Assembly (NCBI GenBank): GCA_902774815.1
Contig: CACYJV010000005.1
Span: forward strand, 124,001-188,000
From: an uncultured Prevotellaceae bacterium
GTDB lineage: Bacteria; Bacteroidota; Bacteroidia; Bacteroidales; Bacteroidaceae
Direction of reading: 5' to 3'
DNA: 64,000 bases
The notes beneath the pieces are model-generated. The model did not search any database, was not told where the DNA came from, and saw only the letters and a program-made list of their open reading frames with translations. The position numbers and the translations under genes were made by a program. Shown piece by piece: positions 35,464 through 43,618 of the stretch; position 1 is the first letter of the stretch; every line of letters begins with the position of its first letter.

Positions 35464-35559
35464 AATATTGAATTTTAGTTTTTATCCTTGCATTATAGCC
35501 GTCCCTTATCAAGGGACTCTAAATGTCCTTAAATACACTTATATCTAATACTATTATAG

Positions 35560-35875
35560 TTTCAAATTTATCGCAGTTTCATTTTATTCAGAAAACATCT
35601 AAGACCACGAAACGCCCAAAAATTCTATATCATTCTCACACAGATCTAAACCATCTAAACAGATTATATTATATTCCGAAAATATCGAAAAAACTAAATA
35701 CCCCAAAAAGAATGATGAAAAGGATAAAGAGTTTCTTCGAAACGACTGCACAAACAGTTCTGCTGATTAACAAACGAGTTTGATTAACTCAGCAAAACAT
35801 GTTTGTAAGGCTTTATAAAGCCGCATCCTTTTCAGAAATCCCTGAAATCTGTGAGATCTGTGAGATCCGTGTGAG
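35560..35875. repeat. Family D long interspersed repeat, copy 3
   Basis: Core 35717-35833, exactly 117 bp with GAAAAGGAT/ATCCTTTTC ends. Homology to copy 1 extends leftward through CTCACACAGATCTAAACCAT. It fills the spacer between wbuC and capE, with no gene. Confidence 0.88.
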
Positions 35876-35912
35876 GAAACCTATTACCAACCTATTACCT
35901 ATAACCTATTAC

Positions 35913-36296
35913 CTACAGCACGTCTTCTGGACGCTGCGGCTCATACGCTCCATCCTTAGCCTCCAACAACACCGTTCCACTCTCCAGGCATTTCAGGCTA
36001 TGCCACTGGCCAGCCTCTATGTTCAGTACAACACCCCCCGGCACCATGTCAATCGTATCCATGAGGTTGCCATCCTCGTCATAGAAATACTCCTCAAAGT
36101 GTCCACGAACGCATACGCAAGTCTCCGATGTACTCTTATGTCGGTGTATAGGCATCACCGTTCCTGGCTCCAGCGCATTTAGCATGCGCTGCGACTGGTC
36201 ATCAGGTGTATTTCTCAAATCCAGATTCGCCCTCAACCTTTCCGATGCTTTTGCTCTCGCAGTCAGTTCATCCAATATTGCTTGTGTTATAACCAT
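35913..36296 (-). CDS. wbuC: WbuC-family cupin-fold protein
   Basis: 127 residues. A cupin metal site (MPIHRHKSTSETCVCVRGHFEEYFYD contains HRH...E...G) is followed by GQWHSLKCLESG with the second His. In enterobacterial O-antigen loci wbuC neighbours the fnlABC genes for FucNAc, and here it is also next to capE-G, supporting a link to this sugar. The biochemical role is unproven. It begins 10 bases after the sugar transferase stop, so the two are co-transcribed. Confidence 0.88.
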   Translation of the reverse strand: MVITQAILDELTARAKASERLRANLDLRNTPDDQSQRMLNALEPGTVMPIHRHKSTSETCVCVRGHFEEYFYDEDGNLMDTIDMVPGGVVLNIEAGQWHSLKCLESGTVLLEAKDGAYEPQRPEDVL

Positions 36297-36306
36297 ATAC
36301 CTTTCT

Positions 36307-37107
36307 TCAAATCACCTCTCCAGCGTACTCCATCTGTTTCCCCAGCACCGTACAGACAATCATCTGAATATCCTTCCAGAACGAGTAGTGTTCGTAGTAA
36401 AATCTATTCAGTCTCACCTTATCCGGATAAATTATATTGTCATTATACCACACCGCCAACTCCTCCTTGGCTAAGTCTTTTGGCAAATTATCAATTATCA
36501 ATTCTCCATTTTCAATTTCGCGAACTTTGTTCGCGATCATCTCGTCCTCCAGCCTATACTTCAGCGTCGCTGGCCCAGTAATTCCCGGCCGCAGCTTCAG
36601 AATCACCCTGTCCTCTCCCTCCAGTTTATCTGCATACCCTGGCACATCAGGCCGAGGCCCCACAAACGACATATTGCCGATGAGTACATCCCACAATTCC
36701 GGCAGCTCATCTATCTTATAATGACGCAACTTCGCCCCGAACGGCGTGATGCGAGCATCCCCCGCCACGCTCACCGTTGACCATCCCATACTCCCCTTCC
36801 CTTCAGGGGAAAGGCTACGGGTAGGCGACGGAACGTCGGGAATGAGACTATCTCCCTCTCCTTCGGGGAGGGCAGGGGCGTTTTTGTTCTCCCTCCCTAC
36901 GGGGGAGGGCTGGGGTGGGGCTTTCATCGTGCGGAACTTATGGCAGTTAAACAACCTTCCATCCTTCCCTACCCTCTTCTGCACAAAGAACACCGGTCCG
37001 CCCGGCATCTTTATCTTTATCAATATCGCAACAACAATAAGTACTGGCCACAAGAAGAACAGACCAATGAATGAAACGACACGATCAAAAAGGAACTTCA
37101 CCACCAT
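36307..37107 (-). CDS. Initiating sugar-phosphate transferase (polyprenyl-P glycosyl-1-phosphate transferase) with stacked repeat insertions
   Basis: Transfers a sugar-1-phosphate to undecaprenyl phosphate, starting each repeat unit at the inner membrane. It has 266 residues: a membrane segment (VVSFIGLFFLWPVLIVVAILI), the VFFVQKRVGKDGRLFNCHKFRTM motif, and the catalytic KIDELPELWDVLIGNMSFVGPRPD. Residues about 65-105 ([28 protein letters not shown]) are three family A units between KFRTM and VAGDARITPFG, and residues about 193-206 (NKVREIENGELIIDNL) match an AATTATCAATT-type repeat with a TTCGCGAA hairpin. Without these it has the normal size of about 200. Confidence 0.92.
   Translation of the reverse strand: MVVKFLFDRVVSFIGLFFLWPVLIVVAILIKIKMPGGPVFFVQKRVGKDGRLFNCHKFRTMKAPPQPSPVGRENKNAPALPEGEGDSLIPDVPSPTRSLSPEGKGSMGWSTVSVAGDARITPFGAKLRHYKIDELPELWDVLIGNMSFVGPRPDVPGYADKLEGEDRVILKLRPGITGPATLKYRLEDEMIANKVREIENGELIIDNLPKDLAKEELAVWYNDNIIYPDKVRLNRFYYEHYSFWKDIQMIVCTVLGKQMEYAGEVI
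36484..36540. repeat. AATTATCAATT repeat plus TTCGCGAA hairpin inside the sugar transferase gene
   Basis: AAATTATCAATTATCAATTC and then TTCGCGAACTTTGTTCGCGA. This is the same class as the palindrome in the outer-membrane protein gene. Confidence 0.65.
36783..36925. repeat. Three family A repeats inside the sugar transferase gene
   Basis: CTCCCCTTCCCTTCAGGGGA, CTCCCTCTCCTTCGGGGAGG and CTCCCTCCCTACGGGGGAGG units with their tails, in frame. Confidence 0.85.
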
Positions 37108-37167
37108 TTATTATTATAAAATTTTGTATCAGATTTTTTAAGATTTCTCGCGAAGCGATTCCTCAGG

Positions 37168-37751
37168 TCAAGGCAAAACCTCCAGATACACCTCATTCCC
37201 AGGCATTTCCTTGACCACCCTCACATTGCTGGCTGATATGGCGGAGCGGTACGAGGCCACGTTGTCTTTCGACACCGTCTCGAAGAGGCGCAAGCCTATT
37301 CCGAAGCCCACCTCATTCAGGATCCTGTTCATGGCCGTTCCCAATCCCTTCCCACGGTAATCAATGTCCACCATACGCCCACGGAACCCCTGTCCATGGA
37401 AGAAGCAGCGATTGAAGCAATAGCCTGCTATCCGCTTGTTCGTTTTATCCAACAGCACATAACCTAAGAACGCCCCATTCTTCTGCAGTCGCCGGATGCT
37501 TTTCTCATCAAAACCATGCGGATGGAAATAAGTATAAGCCTCCTCCGGCTGGCGTTTGAAGAAATCCACCAGCTTTTCTGTAGGGACATCCTTGATGGGA
37601 ACATATCATACCCATCCGGAACCATCGTGAAGACAAATCTCTTCAATCGTTTTCCGTACCTCAGCGAGAACAGTACTCCATTCATCCATTCAATGATATT
37701 CCACAGCCAGCTGAGTTTATCTCTTAGTATATGTGCGATTTTGTATAACAT
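37168..37751 (-). pseudogene. GNAT-family acetyltransferase, frameshifted
   Basis: Two overlapping frames make one protein: 37751 to about 37602 encodes MLYKIAHILRDKLSWLWNII through VPDGYDM, and 37601 to 37168 encodes VPIKDVPTEKLVDFFKRQPE through the GNAT core MVDIDYRGKGLGTAMNRIL and ends EVYLEVLP. A single base appears to be missing between ATG (37602-37604) and TTCCC, so the gene is broken, or this is a sequencing error. Likely a nucleotide-sugar N-acetyltransferase or general GNAT. The last 112 bases are duplicated at 39787-39898. Confidence 0.75.
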
Positions 37752-37766
37752 TCTTTTAAGGGGCTT

Positions 37767-37874
37767 CTATCTCAAGCTCCCGCTACATTCTCTTGTGCCA
37801 GACGCTCCTATCAGCTGAAATGCCATCAGCGAGATGCTGAAGGTCAGCACTCGCTTAAAAAAGTTTTTAGACAT
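37767..37874 (-). other. Short frame encoding a signal-peptide-like fragment
   Basis: 35 codons (MSKNFFKRVLTFSISLMAFQ...) starting 11 bases after the TOPRIM-like stop. It reads like the N-terminus of an exported or membrane protein that has lost its body. No family assigned. It may be a relic at a recombination junction. Confidence 0.3.
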
Positions 37875-37885
37875 AATCTTTAGTT

Positions 37886-38428
37886 TTAACTACACTCCTC
37901 AAGAATACTCACAATCTGCTCTTCCCGTGCTGCATATCCTTCACCTCTGAGGTAAAGGAGCAATGCTTTCAATGTCGCAATCTCCCCCACACTGTCCAGG
38001 TCTCTGAACAATGCTTTGAATCGGTCGTCCTTGTCAGAACCAACCTTTTTGGTCAGTTTTTTCAAAGAATCCAGTGTGTCAGGCAAGTTGTATGCGCTCA
38101 AAGAGACACCAGCCTTGTGTGCCTCGTCAAGGATAAAGTCTTCCACAGCCTTGTGGATGGTAATGATGTAATGGGGCCGTTCATCGCTCTTGTAAACACT
38201 AAGATGCTGCAACCCCGCCACTTTACGGAACTTCTCCAGATACCCCGGGGTGACTTTGTCGGCATCAATCACGCCTATGGCGAACCGGTTGGCCAACTGT
38301 TTCTCCATCACCCCTGTCACTCGCGTACATCCCTTCTGATGGTTCACGCCAATGCCACCGAGCAGGCTGGAGATAAGGTTCGTATCCACATAACACTCGG
38401 GTATAACGCTCAAATCTTTCTCCATCAC
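37886..38428 (-). CDS. Putative TOPRIM-like partner of the AAA ATPase
   Basis: 180 residues (start 38428, or the second Met at 38425). E11 (VIPECYVDT) and the D55-x-D57 pair in AIGVIDADK have the spacing of a TOPRIM fold (Glu, then DxD). The remainder is helical with no recognised motif. The start overlaps the ATPase stop by 4 bases, so the two are translated together. Two-gene AAA15/OLD-like ATPase plus TOPRIM-like nuclease units include known anti-phage modules, but no family is confidently assigned here. Confidence 0.6.
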   Translation of the reverse strand: MMEKDLSVIPECYVDTNLISSLLGGIGVNHQKGCTRVTGVMEKQLANRFAIGVIDADKVTPGYLEKFRKVAGLQHLSVYKSDERPHYIITIHKAVEDFILDEAHKAGVSLSAYNLPDTLDSLKKLTKKVGSDKDDRFKALFRDLDSVGEIATLKALLLYLRGEGYAAREEQIVSILEECS

Positions 38429-39597
38429 CCCATAAACGTTTCGTAGTTAAAGAACACGTCCACGCCGTAGTCGTACATCTGCTGCAAGTCATCATCACTC
38501 GCAGCCCTGATGACTGACATCCCTTCATCGCCCACAGGAGCAGCAATGAAAAGTTTATAGTCACGCTGAGGCCGTTCCAGAAAACAGTTAACCACATACG
38601 GGCTGTGCGTTGCAACAAACATCGAGTTCCTGCGGAAGCGGTCTGTCGACATCTCAATCAACCATTCCATAAGCTGCACCTGCGTGGGCGGGAAAAGGTT
38701 GTTTTCGGGCTCCTCAAGGAAGATGTCGCTCCTCTTGGTATTCACAAAATTACGGTAAGTCAGGGCGAGCTTCCGCATTTCAGCACTTCCCACCACAGCC
38801 CTTCGCTTATCGCCAAACTCCACGACATACTGCAACTGTGCTATCGACTCCATCACCTCTTTGTCCACCTTGCCTTGTGCAAGTTTGTCTATCAGCAGAT
38901 GCAGGAGCCTCTCATTCTCCGCCTTAGAGGCATAGCTGCTCTTCCTGTTTGTGTTATACTGGCCGATGCGCAGATAACTGAGGTGAACAAACAGCGGAAC
39001 CAGCGACTGGAACCCGCTAGAAGTCTCCGATAGGAGCAAGTCCTTCCCGTTTTTCAGCCTCACGATGTCCGAGTCACTCTCTTTCTTATATGAGTACTGC
39101 ACACCTGTTGAAAGAATGTCAAGACCTTTCCTACGTGATTTCCGGGCCTCGTCCCATCCGGAGAAATACTCCAGAAGCGAATCATTCACGTCCACTTTAG
39201 TCCAGTTGGAGATGGTTGCGATAAGATTCCTTTCCGACGGGATATAGGAAATCTTCGACCGGCGATAGTCCCAACGGTCTTTTTTCCACTCCGTCGACAT
39301 TGTCTGCGACTTGTATTCTATGACCATCCGCTGTGTCTCATACTTGATATAAGTATCCTTCTGGTCATAGTCATACAAACCATAGTATTCTATGAAATGC
39401 GTCTTATAGGCATTCTTTGTGACGCCTTCCGGGTCTTGGGTCAACTCGACACGCTTCTCAAGCCACGAGAAAAAAGCGGCAATCTTCAGAATGCAACTCT
39501 TCCCAATGCTTTGCGGTCCTACAAGGACATTCATCCTTGCCATTTCGATTTCTGCCTCCCGTATGGGCCCAAAATTCCGTATGGTAATCTTTTTCAT
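38425..39597 (-). CDS. AAA15/OLD-like ABC-type ATPase
   Basis: 390 residues. Walker A is GPQSIGKS (27-34). A signature-like LLSETSSGFQSLVPL is followed by Walker B in DIFLEEPENNLFP and a switch His in FVATHSPYVVN. It is a cytoplasmic SMC-related ATPase of the type that senses phage or DNA structure and controls an effector; here the partner is the TOPRIM-like gene. The pair is unrelated to polysaccharide synthesis and is flanked by 112-bp direct repeats that are copies of the acetyltransferase 3' end. Confidence 0.85.
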   Translation of the reverse strand: MKKITIRNFGPIREAEIEMARMNVLVGPQSIGKSCILKIAAFFSWLEKRVELTQDPEGVTKNAYKTHFIEYYGLYDYDQKDTYIKYETQRMVIEYKSQTMSTEWKKDRWDYRRSKISYIPSERNLIATISNWTKVDVNDSLLEYFSGWDEARKSRRKGLDILSTGVQYSYKKESDSDIVRLKNGKDLLLSETSSGFQSLVPLFVHLSYLRIGQYNTNRKSSYASKAENERLLHLLIDKLAQGKVDKEVMESIAQLQYVVEFGDKRRAVVGSAEMRKLALTYRNFVNTKRSDIFLEEPENNLFPPTQVQLMEWLIEMSTDRFRRNSMFVATHSPYVVNCFLERPQRDYKLFIAAPVGDEGMSVIRAASDDDLQQMYDYGVDVFFNYETFMG

Positions 39598-39783
39598 TTT
39601 GTATATTAGCTTGATGCTTTCATTATGTCAGTTTCTTAATACATATCTCCGTTACTTTCAGGGAACACTTCCCCAATCTACATTGCAAAAGTACGACTTT
39701 TTCTGTTTCCGACAGTCCTATTTGATATTTTTAACATAATCCTCGATACTTTAAGGCTTTCGTCTTTCGTTCTTCGTCAATTA

Positions 39784-39898
39784 ACCACCTCCAGATACAC
39801 CTCATTCCCTGGCATCTCCTTGACCACCCTCACGTTGCTGGCTGATATGGCCGAGCGGTACGAGGCCACGTTGTCTTTCGAAACTGTCTCGAAGAGGC
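39784..39898 (-). pseudogene. Duplicated 3' fragment of the GNAT acetyltransferase gene
   Basis: 112 bases (39787-39898) match 37178-37289 with about eight mismatches and the same orientation, encoding the FETVSKDNVASYRSAISASN segment to the end. A TAA stop follows at 39783-39781. No upstream part remains. The ATP-grasp gene ends 10 bases away. Confidence 0.85.
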
Positions 39899-39907
39899 TT
39901 TATATAC

Positions 39908-41026
39908 TTAGGGATTCAACTTTCCATTCTTTACTAACTTGCCCAAATAATACCTCATCTCACCAAGGATTGCCTTCTTGTCATCTGGGTAATAATCATC
40001 ATAGGCATCAAAACCATTAAATGCGAATACCTGCTTCATCTCCGACATGGAAATGCGTAATGAAATCAATCGCCCAACAAGTGTGATTACATCACCTAAT
40101 ATCCATTTTGTCTTGATGCCAATCTTAGCATTTTGGTGGTCATTACATTTCCCTGTTGTCGCTAAAGTGTATAAAACCCACGGAATATCAAAACCTGCTG
40201 CTATAGGCGTTGCCAATCCTCCAGTGAACCTTGCATTTACTTCAATAAAGGCCACCTTCATTGTTTGGGGATCATAGCGGAAGTCTATTCCACAGACTCC
40301 CTTGAAATCTACATAATCAAGTAGTTTTTTTGCATACAGCTCTAACAAAGGTTCATCAACGATCTCACGTTGCGTTGTTGTGCCGCCCCCTTCAGTCTTT
40401 GTAACCAAAGCTTTGTATACAGAAGAATGATAATAGCCATTCCATCGCACGCAATCCACGCTGTAATCAGAACCACCTATCTTCTCTTGTATCAGGTAAT
40501 CTGTTCCTTGATACTTCTCTGTTAATCCTTTTAAAACCTCCTTTGTCTTGGGAAAGAATACTCCCTTTGCCGAATTTCCAATAGCCGTCTTAAAAACCAC
40601 AGGATAATGCTGAACATCATCAACAGCCTTAAATATTTGGGGAATAGGTACACCAGCCTGTTCCGCCAATTTCGTCGCCTCAGACTTACTACTAAGCATC
40701 AGCAGCATATCAGCACTATCGTAAGGAATGATTAGTTCCTTTGGGAATTCATCGCGATGCCTCATTATAATAATACTCTCATCATGAGTGGGCAAAAGAA
40801 CTCGAGGCTTCAATTCTTCAACCCTCTTTTTCAATACATCAATAAAAGCCCTTTCTTCCGTAAATGGATCAGGGTACACAAAACTACCTGCGCAATATCT
40901 TGACATCGTGCAGATATTCTTCGCAGAAGTATCAGCGACCCACACCGACAATCCTTTTGAAGACAAACTCCTTAATATATTATATCCAACCCTATTCCAG
41001 CAATAGGTTATCAGTATATCGCACAT
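39908..41026 (-). CDS. ATP-grasp carboxylate-amine/thiol ligase in polysaccharide locus (copy 1)
   Basis: About 372 residues from MCDILITYCWNRVGYNIL (41026; an upstream ATG at 41047 is also open). ATP-grasp features are VVFKTAIGNSAKGVFF, DYLIQEKIGGSDYSVDCVRW, the metal-binding FIEVNARFTGGLATPIAAG and the N-terminal pre-ATP-grasp Rossmann-like fold. It probably forms an amide or peptide-like bond between an amino acid and a sugar carboxylate or amino group, as in amino-acid-decorated capsules. The exact substrate is unknown. Confidence 0.87.
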   Translation of the reverse strand: MCDILITYCWNRVGYNILRSLSSKGLSVWVADTSAKNICTMSRYCAGSFVYPDPFTEERAFIDVLKKRVEELKPRVLLPTHDESIIIMRHRDEFPKELIIPYDSADMLLMLSSKSEATKLAEQAGVPIPQIFKAVDDVQHYPVVFKTAIGNSAKGVFFPKTKEVLKGLTEKYQGTDYLIQEKIGGSDYSVDCVRWNGYYHSSVYKALVTKTEGGGTTTQREIVDEPLLELYAKKLLDYVDFKGVCGIDFRYDPQTMKVAFIEVNARFTGGLATPIAAGFDIPWVLYTLATTGKCNDHQNAKIGIKTKWILGDVITLVGRLISLRISMSEMKQVFAFNGFDAYDDYYPDDKKAILGEMRYYLGKLVKNGKLNP

Positions 41027-41062
41027 AAAAACAAAAGGATTCCTCAAATATTACTTTGAAAT

Positions 41063-42196
41063 CTATTTCAACACATCATTATAAAAATCGTAGAGGCATT
41101 TACGGACAAATCCTTGTTCAAACCTATAAGCAACCAACGGTCTTGCCTTCGCAGCCATAGCCTTCCTTTCAGCTTCGTCGTCGATCATCGCTTTCATTGC
41201 ATGGAACAATGCATCAGCATCCTTCGATGGAACGATGACACCATTCTCACCTTGTACTATAATCTCTCTTGAACCATTGATATCCGTAACTATGCTTGGC
41301 AAGCCCATAGCCCCAGCCTCCAATACCGTATTAGGGAAACCCTCTCTATAGCTTGGGAATACGAAACAGTCTGCTGCTGCATAGTATGCCAACAGGTCTT
41401 CACCATATTGCGGTCCTACGTATTCTATAAATGCGTTAGTCCTTATTATATCCCTTGAAGCATCCGATATTGGGTCTAAAGTATCCTCATATTTGCCAAC
41501 CAACACCAACCTCACAGGAGTCTTTTTTGATATTTTATCAAATGCCTGGCAAAGTTCGTTAATACCCTTATCCTTAACTATTCGCCCTACGAATAAGAAT
41601 GTAAACCTGTCTGAGCGTAATTTTTCGCTCTTCACTTTTAACTCTTCACTTCGCACGAAGTATGTCAAGTCAACTCCCATCACGTTTCCATATCCCAGCA
41701 CTTTCAGAGGCTTCTTTGTAATCTTTCCTGCTATAAGGTCATTCTTCACGCCCTCACCTTCTGGGATTATATGTGTCGCACAGGCACAAGTCAGCTTGTC
41801 CGTCAGCATCAATATCTTCCGCTTCAGTCCCTTCTCCGTAGGCCATACCAAACCAGTAAAAGTATGCACACGTACTGGTACCTTAGTCAGCCATGCAGCC
41901 ATCATGCAGAGCAATCCCGCCTTTGGCGTCATCGAGTGTACCATTGTCGGTTTCTCCTTTCGGAACACCTTTATAAGTCGCCATAGAGATATAATATCCT
42001 TTTTCACGGAAATATGCCTCTCCATCGGAACAGCTATTCCTTTAATACCATACTCTTTGGTGATTTCATTCATTTGTTCCCCTGGCGAGGACAAAAGCAC
42101 TACTTCATATTTCTTGCAAAGATCAGGCAGCATCCCTTTGACAAAACCCAGAGATTGTGGGACAGTGCATGCTCTGATAATCTTTTTCTTATCCAT
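41063..42196 (-). CDS. Glycosyltransferase family 4
   Basis: 377 residues, GT-B fold retaining transferase: N-terminal SMTPKAGLLCMMAAWLTKVP, TFTGLVW, C-terminal FLFVGRIVKDKGINELCQAF and the nucleotide-sugar site FPSYREGFPNTVLEAGAMGLP. It adds one sugar to the lipid-linked repeat unit on the cytoplasmic side. Residues about 188-200 (RSEELKVKSEKLRSD) match a translated AGTTAAAAGTGAAGAG-type repeat in the interdomain linker. Confidence 0.92.
   Translation of the reverse strand: MDKKKIIRACTVPQSLGFVKGMLPDLCKKYEVVLLSSPGEQMNEITKEYGIKGIAVPMERHISVKKDIISLWRLIKVFRKEKPTMVHSMTPKAGLLCMMAAWLTKVPVRVHTFTGLVWPTEKGLKRKILMLTDKLTCACATHIIPEGEGVKNDLIAGKITKKPLKVLGYGNVMGVDLTYFVRSEELKVKSEKLRSDRFTFLFVGRIVKDKGINELCQAFDKISKKTPVRLVLVGKYEDTLDPISDASRDIIRTNAFIEYVGPQYGEDLLAYYAAADCFVFPSYREGFPNTVLEAGAMGLPSIVTDINGSREIIVQGENGVIVPSKDADALFHAMKAMIDDEAERKAMAAKARPLVAYRFEQGFVRKCLYDFYNDVLK
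41621..41660. repeat. CTTCACTTTTAACTCTTCAC-type repeat inside the GT4 gene
   Basis: Direct repeats of CTCTTCACTT, in frame, encoding EELKVKSEKL at the domain linker. Confidence 0.5.
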
Positions 42197-42268
42197 TCTA
42201 TTTTATTTGAATCTTACGAATTGCCCTATTGATTTAGATTATGGTTTGACTCTATAGAAAACTAAATT

Positions 42269-43618
42269 CTAACTGTTGGACAAACGACCTCGAATCCTAT
42301 CTATTAAAAGGTCTCTCATCGACCTTATTTCTTCTTTTTTCGCATTTAAGTTAGATAAATATTCGGATTTATTGGTCTCCAAAGATTCGAAAGCTTTGAT
42401 TAATTTTTCTCCACTTACTTTATCCATATCAAGAGAGAATCCACCATTACCTAATACCTCCATTATACCCTTCCCTTTATTGCCTCCATAAGCGATAGCA
42501 ATGGATGGGACACCAACAATCAAAGAGAAAATGACTGAATGAAAGCGTGTGCCTACCATATAATCATAATACGAGTATATCTTCTCAACATCTTTACAGG
42601 TTAAATCAAAATCTTCAAGGTAACTAGTAGTTTCTCTGACTTTGTTGGGCAGAGCATCAAGCACTTCTCTGATTGCGATTCTATCATCTTCGTGGCTACT
42701 TGGTCCTAATGTATGAGCCATAAAAGTAACATGAAAGCCCCGATTACATAGGTATTCAACGAAACTAACAAAACCATTTATATAATTCTTATAGAGGATG
42801 TCAGAATGCTGAAAACCCTGGAATCTATATGGGCGTAATGTCAATACCACCTTTTTACGTCCTATTGGAACGCCACGACTTATGAGATAATCACACATAT
42901 CATCTTCGACTGGTTTCAGGAAGAATCCTAAATCTGGGAAAAGCTCAGTATCAAGCTGAAAATTATTGAGGTATTCTTTGGAAATATTCTCGCGTACCGT
43001 CACAAGGTCACACTCTCTTAAGGATTTCAATGCAATCCTTCTGGCTAATCTATTCTTCAGAGGTCCTATTGAATTAGGGAGAACAAAGACTTTTTTGCCG
43101 TATGCCGTTGCCAGTCTAATATGATAGGTCAAGTAATAAATAAAGTAAGGATCTGTAACTCCACCATATGAATGTATAAACCCTCCTCCTTTGACGAAAA
43201 CGGCATCACAATTCTTAACCATATCAAGTGTCTCCTTTTCTCTTCGATTAAGAAAGATTTCACCAAATGTTCGCACAAATCTCCATCTCGAAAGCAAGGG
43301 CCTTGTATGAATAAAATCAATAATTGCCTGCCCTCCCCATTGCAAAAGCGTCATCTTAGAATAGCTTTTGCTATCCTCTGCTTTATTATCAAACTTACGT
43401 CCAGGATGTTTTATCAATGAATCCACGAAGTCATAGCCCAACTCTTTGGTCTGCCTGTTTTGAAGGTATGAATTCTTGCCCTCTAAATCTGACATTAAAA
43501 CACAAGTGACATTGTTTTTGCCATATACATCTTCAGCCAAGCGCACAGACTCCCAGACAAGAGCCTGATCGCCTCTGTTTAAGTCTGTGTTTCCTGGAAT
43601 AATCAATATCTGCTTCAT
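42269..43618 (-). CDS. Polysaccharide pyruvyl transferase family protein
   Basis: 449 residues with the PS_pyruv_trans features IIPGNTDLNRGDQALVWESV, FVKGGGFIHSYGG, FVLPNSIGPLKN, the substrate-side RENISKEYL, and the C-terminal VGTRFHSVIFSLIVGVPSIAIAYGGNKGKG. It adds a pyruvate ketal (from PEP) to a sugar, giving the polymer negative charge. The last 4 bases of the preceding GT gene overlap its start, so the two are coupled. It stands in the AT-rich core of the locus. Confidence 0.9.
   Translation of the reverse strand: MKQILIIPGNTDLNRGDQALVWESVRLAEDVYGKNNVTCVLMSDLEGKNSYLQNRQTKELGYDFVDSLIKHPGRKFDNKAEDSKSYSKMTLLQWGGQAIIDFIHTRPLLSRWRFVRTFGEIFLNRREKETLDMVKNCDAVFVKGGGFIHSYGGVTDPYFIYYLTYHIRLATAYGKKVFVLPNSIGPLKNRLARRIALKSLRECDLVTVRENISKEYLNNFQLDTELFPDLGFFLKPVEDDMCDYLISRGVPIGRKKVVLTLRPYRFQGFQHSDILYKNYINGFVSFVEYLCNRGFHVTFMAHTLGPSSHEDDRIAIREVLDALPNKVRETTSYLEDFDLTCKDVEKIYSYYDYMVGTRFHSVIFSLIVGVPSIAIAYGGNKGKGIMEVLGNGGFSLDMDKVSGEKLIKAFESLETNKSEYLSNLNAKKEEIRSMRDLLIDRIRGRLSNS

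Noticed and set aside
37886-39597. PARIS-type AriA/AriB anti-phage system
   Set aside because: Gene order and ATPase type are similar, but the partner is only 180 residues and I could not recognise a DUF4435-like core, so I kept only the generic assignment.
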